A stretch of DNA of 25,635 nucleotides, taken from assembly GCA_964487445.1 (NCBI GenBank), contig CAZAQG010000035.1:1-25635 (forward strand), in the 5' to 3' direction. The notes below the pieces were generated by a model that saw only the letters and a program-made list of their open reading frames with translations, had not been told where the DNA came from and did no database searches. Positions 22,557 to 25,635 of this stretch are shown piece after piece (position 1 is the first letter of the stretch; each line of letters begins with the position of its first letter). The stretch comes from BMS3Abin12 sp964487445. Lineage in GTDB: Bacteria > Pseudomonadota > Gammaproteobacteria > 21-64-14. A program made the translations under genes and the position numbers.

Positions 22557-23857
22557 CTTCGAATCCGCGACCGTTACCGCACAGGCTGCTGGTGATCGCG
22601 TTCCATTACCCGCCCGATAACTCGAGCACCGGGGTTCTGCGGACCTTGAAGTTTACGGAGTATCTCGCCGACCATGGATGGTCCTCGGAGGTCATCTCCG
22701 TGCCGGAGGAACTCTACGAGAGCCGCGATCCGGACTTGGCGGCGAGGGTTCCACGCCATGTCGACGTACACCGGGTGCGGGCTGCGGACGTCAAACGCCT
22801 GCTGGGTGTGCGGGGGGTCTATCCGCGCGCCCTGGCCTTTCCCGACCGCTATTGGCCGTGGATGCGCGCCGCGATCGGGAAAGGCGCGGAACTGATCGCC
22901 GCCGGGCGGATCGACGCCCTCTATTCGACCTACCCGATGGCGACCGCCCATCTGATCGGTCTGCGCCTGCACAGCCGCTTTGGGTTGCCGTGGGTGGTCG
23001 ATTTTCGCGACCCGTGGATCGAGGATTCGATGCCGCCGGTGCGCCGTTGGGCCGAAGGCCTCTTGGAGCGGCGGGTCATTGCGCGCGCCGGTCGGGTGAT
23101 CTGCAACACTCCGGCGATGCACCGTTACCTGCTCGGGCGCTATCCCGGGTCGGCGCCGGAGAAGTTCGTGACGATCACGAACGGCTATGACGAGAAGGAT
23201 TTTACGGGGTTGGTGCCGGAGGCGATCGGGAAGTTCGAGATCCTGTATCCGGGGGCGATCGATGGCGGGAACCGCGATCCGCTTCCGTTCCTGGCGGGTG
23301 TCCGGCTGGCGCTGGAGCGCGGATGGCTCGATCGCGACGATCTCCAGGTGACGCTCCTGGGTTGCGGCCCGTATGCGGACTCCGCGGTATTCCGGCAGGC
23401 GCTGCAGCACTCCGGTGTGGCGGATGTCGTCGCCGTTTACCGCGACCGCCTGCCTTACCGCCGCGCCTTGCAGCGAATGGCCGGTGCCGATCTGCTGCTC
23501 GCCTTGAGCGAGCCGGTCGGGACCGGCGCCGCGGCGAGGCGCAATCGCACGTGGACCTATATGCAGGTTCCGGCGAAGACCTACGAATATCTTCGGGTCG
23601 GGCGGCCGATCCTGGCCCTGATGTCCGGTGGGGCGGTGGCGGAGTTGCTCGAGCGGGTGGGGGGCATCCGGACGATTCCTCCGCAAGACACCGAATCCGT
23701 GGCGCGGCTGCTGCGCCGTCAATACGAGTCCCGGCGGGGTGTGACGCCTCCTCCGGGCGGGCCCCCGCCCGGGGTCGGGGACTATAGCCGCGAGCGGTTG
23801 ACGGCGCGGCTCGCCGCCGAACTGGACGTTCTCGTCACATCCGCTCGGCGACGCTGA
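22553..23857 (+). CDS. GT-B glycosyltransferase, second of a coupled pair
   Basis: A 434-residue protein. The N-terminal domain opens with LLVIAFHYPPDNSSTGVLRT and TLKFTEYLADHGW, typical of WbuB-like family 4 enzymes; VVDFRDPW and ITNGYDEKDF mark the interdomain region. The donor site near the C-terminus includes QVPAKTYEYLRVGRPILALM (about 337-356). It would add another sugar to the EPS repeat. TTG 22553 is the start because it overlaps the previous stop (TTGA), the conserved block begins 10 residues later and no better start exists. Its C-terminal region encodes a Pro/Gly tract over the palindrome at 23753-23772. Donor and acceptor sugars cannot be read from sequence. Confidence 0.87.
   Translation: MTSNPRPLPHRLLVIAFHYPPDNSSTGVLRTLKFTEYLADHGWSSEVISVPEELYESRDPDLAARVPRHVDVHRVRAADVKRLLGVRGVYPRALAFPDRYWPWMRAAIGKGAELIAAGRIDALYSTYPMATAHLIGLRLHSRFGLPWVVDFRDPWIEDSMPPVRRWAEGLLERRVIARAGRVICNTPAMHRYLLGRYPGSAPEKFVTITNGYDEKDFTGLVPEAIGKFEILYPGAIDGGNRDPLPFLAGVRLALERGWLDRDDLQVTLLGCGPYADSAVFRQALQHSGVADVVAVYRDRLPYRRALQRMAGADLLLALSEPVGTGAAARRNRTWTYMQVPAKTYEYLRVGRPILALMSGGAVAELLERVGGIRTIPPQDTESVARLLRRQYESRRGVTPPPGGPPPGVGDYSRERLTARLAAELDVLVTSARRR
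23753..23772 (+). repeat. 20-base GC palindrome near the end of the second glycosyltransferase
   Basis: CCGGGCGGG and CCCGCCCGG are perfect inverse complements with only CC between. It encodes a Pro/Gly tract in the protein. The stem is tight and probably opens by 1-2 pairs. Confidence 0.55.
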
Positions 23858-24205
23858 TCGGCATCCGGCGGCACATTCCGTCGGCCTACGTCGATTGCTG
23901 TTGCAATGCGATGATCATTATGTGGTTTTATCCGTTGGGTCCGGCTCGCACGGTCGGATGGGGCGCCGGCCGTGCGCCGCGACTCCGGCGCGCGACCGTG
24001 ATGCGCTCGCAATGTGCCGCAGGGGCCCCCGTACCGCCTCGTTATCGAACTGCCAATCGGGTCACACAAGGTGATCACGATCCATCGATATACTTCCTCC
24101 CGACTCCAATGCGGCCTTGCCGAAAGGGATCGGGGAGCCGCAGCGGGAGTGATATGGGCGCGCCGGAGCGGCGCGTCGGGATGCGGTTCTAAGGGGAGAC
24201 ATTGC
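23858..24205. other. Intergenic region before the Kelch-like gene
   Basis: 348 bases. No convincing gene: a plus-strand frame from 23911 lacks a ribosome site and has chance-like composition. It contains a small hairpin ATTGC-TGTT-GCAAT (23894-23907), a TATACT box near 24090 that could be a -10 element but has no good -35, and the hairpin CGCGCC / GGCGCG (24159-24175) shortly before the ribosome site of the next gene. A promoter for the last gene should lie here. Confidence 0.6.
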
Positions 24206-25635
24206 ATGCGCAGGCTCTACGCGGTCCTGTTTACGCTCGTTGCGGTCGTATCGACCGGTCTTCCCGCCCAGGCCAATCCGATCGACAGTCTCGCCCCGGG
24301 GCACTGGTATAAGGTGCCCGGATCCCTCATGAAGGATGTGGCGCCACAGCCTTACGACTCCCGGGTGCGGAATATCATCGACGCCTGGAGCGGCGCCGCC
24401 TTCGACACCAAGCGCCACCGGCTCGTGGTCTGGGGGGGCGGTCACAATGACTACTGGGGCAATGAGCTCTACGTCTTCGACGTGAACACGCTCGAATGGC
24501 AGCGCCTCAACGACCCGTATTGGCCGGCCAAGAACTTCGGCTGGGGGGTCAGCGCCACCGTGCTTCCGGATGGCTCGCCGGGCTCCCGGCATACCTACGA
24601 CGGCATGGTTTATCTGCCGGTTCAGGACCGGCTCTGGGAGAGCGGGGGTTCGATCTGGCGTAGCGGGAACGGGGTGCAGGATACCGAGGAGTTCGACTTC
24701 TCGACCCTCAAGTGGGAGCACAAGCTGCGGGCTCCGCATGCCGCCGACGGCGTGGCGACCGGCTATGATCCGGTGAGCGGGCATGTGTTCATGTATTGGT
24801 GTGGCTGGCTCACGGAATACGACCCGGTCGCCAATACCTGGGCGACTCGCGGACAGGCCGCCTGCATCAGCAGCTTCGTCGGCGCCGTCGATCCCGTCAA
24901 CCGGAAGTTCGTCGTGCTCGGCCGGGGCAAGGCCTATGTGTATGCGCTCAGTTCTTCCGGGTCGATCGCACGGCGGGATCTCGGCGCGGTCGGCGATGGC
25001 GCGTCGGTGATGATGAATGCGAATGCACCGGGGTTCGCCTATGATCCGGCGATCGGGAAGTTCGTCGGCTGGGCCGGTGGAACCGAGGTCTATACGCTGG
25101 ATCTTTCCGTCTCCCCGCCCCGCTGGAGCCGTATACCGGCCGCCGCGGGCAACACGGTCACGCCGACGCCGCCGGCGCACAACGGCACCTATGGCCGTTG
25201 GCAGTATGTCCCTTCCAAGAACGTCTTCATCCTGGTAAACGGCGTCGATCAGGATGTCTATTTCTACAGGCTGCCTTCCGCCCAGGCCGCATCCTCGACC
25301 TCCGGTGCGTCGTCGCCGGCGCCGACGGCGAGTTTGAGTTTGAGTGTAGACAAGGGGACGGTGGTTTCCGGGGGCGGTGTACGGTTGACGTGGAACGCAG
25401 GGAACGTGAGTCGATGCACGGCCTCGGGCGGGTGGAGCGGCGCGAAGGCGGTGAGTGGGAGCGAGGGAGTGGGTCCGCTGAGTGCGGACAGGGTTTTCAC
25501 GCTGACATGCAGCGGGGTTTCGGGGAGTGTGGCGCGTTCGGTGGCGGTGTCGGTGACGCCGGCGCCGAGTGCATCGCCGGCGCCGAGTGCATCATTACCG
25601 GCGTTGCCGACGGGAGGAAGTGTGGCGGGTCCTGC
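24206..25635 (+). CDS. Secreted Kelch-like propeller protein with Ig-like domain (partial)
   Basis: At least 476 residues, running off the window. Residues 1-23 are a signal peptide (YAVLFTLVAVVSTGLPAQA). Residues about 30-360 show Kelch/galactose-oxidase-like beta-propeller blades, such as LVVWGGGHNDYWGNELYVFD (about 72-91), VATGYDPVSGHVFMYW and GFAYDPAIGKFVGWAGGTEV. A Ser/Ala/Pro linker leads to an Ig-like domain at about 372-450 with two Cys residues (SRCTASGGWSGAKAVSG ... FTLTCSG). A repeated Pro-Ala-Pro-Ser-Ala-Ser linker (DNA repeat 25558-25593) follows. GGGGAG lies about 7 bases before the ATG. It may bind or modify surface carbohydrate; whether it has catalytic residues of a true oxidase, or a sorting tail, cannot be judged from this part. 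Confidence 0.85.
   Translation, partial: MRRLYAVLFTLVAVVSTGLPAQANPIDSLAPGHWYKVPGSLMKDVAPQPYDSRVRNIIDAWSGAAFDTKRHRLVVWGGGHNDYWGNELYVFDVNTLEWQRLNDPYWPAKNFGWGVSATVLPDGSPGSRHTYDGMVYLPVQDRLWESGGSIWRSGNGVQDTEEFDFSTLKWEHKLRAPHAADGVATGYDPVSGHVFMYWCGWLTEYDPVANTWATRGQAACISSFVGAVDPVNRKFVVLGRGKAYVYALSSSGSIARRDLGAVGDGASVMMNANAPGFAYDPAIGKFVGWAGGTEVYTLDLSVSPPRWSRIPAAAGNTVTPTPPAHNGTYGRWQYVPSKNVFILVNGVDQDVYFYRLPSAQAASSTSGASSPAPTASLSLSVDKGTVVSGGGVRLTWNAGNVSRCTASGGWSGAKAVSGSEGVGPLSADRVFTLTCSGVSGSVARSVAVSVTPAPSASPAPSASLPALPTGGSVAGP
25558..25593 (+). repeat. Two tandem copies of an 18-base repeat coding a Pro/Ala/Ser linker
   Basis: GCCGGCGCCGAGTGCATC is present twice head to tail, encoding six-residue Pro-Ala-Pro-Ser-Ala-Ser type units. 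Perfect identity suggests slippage-prone length variation of the linker. Confidence 0.8.

Noticed and set aside
24155..24169. GG-N10-GC match upstream of the Kelch-like gene
   Set aside because: Only the two invariant dinucleotides match; the rest is GC-rich hairpin sequence, and such matches are frequent by chance here.
23911..24192. 93-codon plus-strand frame before the Kelch-like gene
   Set aside because: Weak start context and no recognisable signature; more likely leader or intergenic DNA.

Overview
The window is about 25.6 kb of GC-rich DNA with tightly packed, often overlapping genes. It looks like a proteobacterium (beta or gamma) that makes an exopolysaccharide (EPS) through an exosortase A / PEP-CTERM (XrtA, EpsH-type) locus. 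I cannot name the species. The assignment rests on a complete exosortase with its Cys/Arg/His triad, a surface protein with a PEP-CTERM-like tail, and the XrtA-type export lipoprotein, chain-length protein, tyrosine kinase, outer-membrane barrel, deacetylase and O-glycosylation-ligase genes.

Layout. 1-1509 (minus strand): a secreted HAF-repeat protein cut by the window edge and a PEP-CTERM-type protein, separated by a good intrinsic terminator. The PEP-CTERM gene has a near-perfect sigma-54 (-24/-12) promoter at 1602-1617. 1510-2086: a long, partly AT-rich divergent control region with repeats. 2087-15978 (plus strand): the main operon. It encodes outer-membrane export lipoprotein, Wzz-like chain-length protein, BY-kinase, outer-membrane barrel, XrtA-type deacetylase, exosortase A fused to an EpsI domain, PaaK/CapK-like adenylate ligase, Wzx-like flippase, exosortase A-associated O-ligase/polymerase, methyltransferase and a second deacetylase. 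Several of its intergenic gaps carry GC-rich hairpins without U-tracts.

16029-19132 (minus strand): a two-gene coupled unit, an asparagine-synthase-like protein whose nucleophile Cys2 is Ser, plus a BioF2/FemAB-like GNAT acyltransferase. 19325-20347 (plus): a PAPS-dependent sulfotransferase. 20458-21120 (minus): a secreted TPR protein. 21315-23857 (plus): two translationally coupled GT-B glycosyltransferases. 23858-24205: intergenic. 24206 to the edge (plus): a secreted Kelch-like propeller with an Ig-like domain and a Pro/Ala/Ser linker.

Working model (inference): glycosyltransferases build a lipid-linked repeat unit. The adenylate ligase, methyltransferase, GNAT, asparagine-synthase-like protein and sulfotransferase decorate it, and deacetylases trim it. 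The flippase and O-ligase/polymerase move and polymerise it. The kinase, chain-length protein, lipoprotein and barrel control length and export. Exosortase A processes PEP-CTERM proteins that associate with the matrix. No priming sugar-phosphate transferase lies in the window, and the ATPase and FemAB genes that I recall often sitting between the barrel and exosortase genes are absent there. No tRNA, rRNA, CRISPR array, insertion sequence or phage gene was seen.
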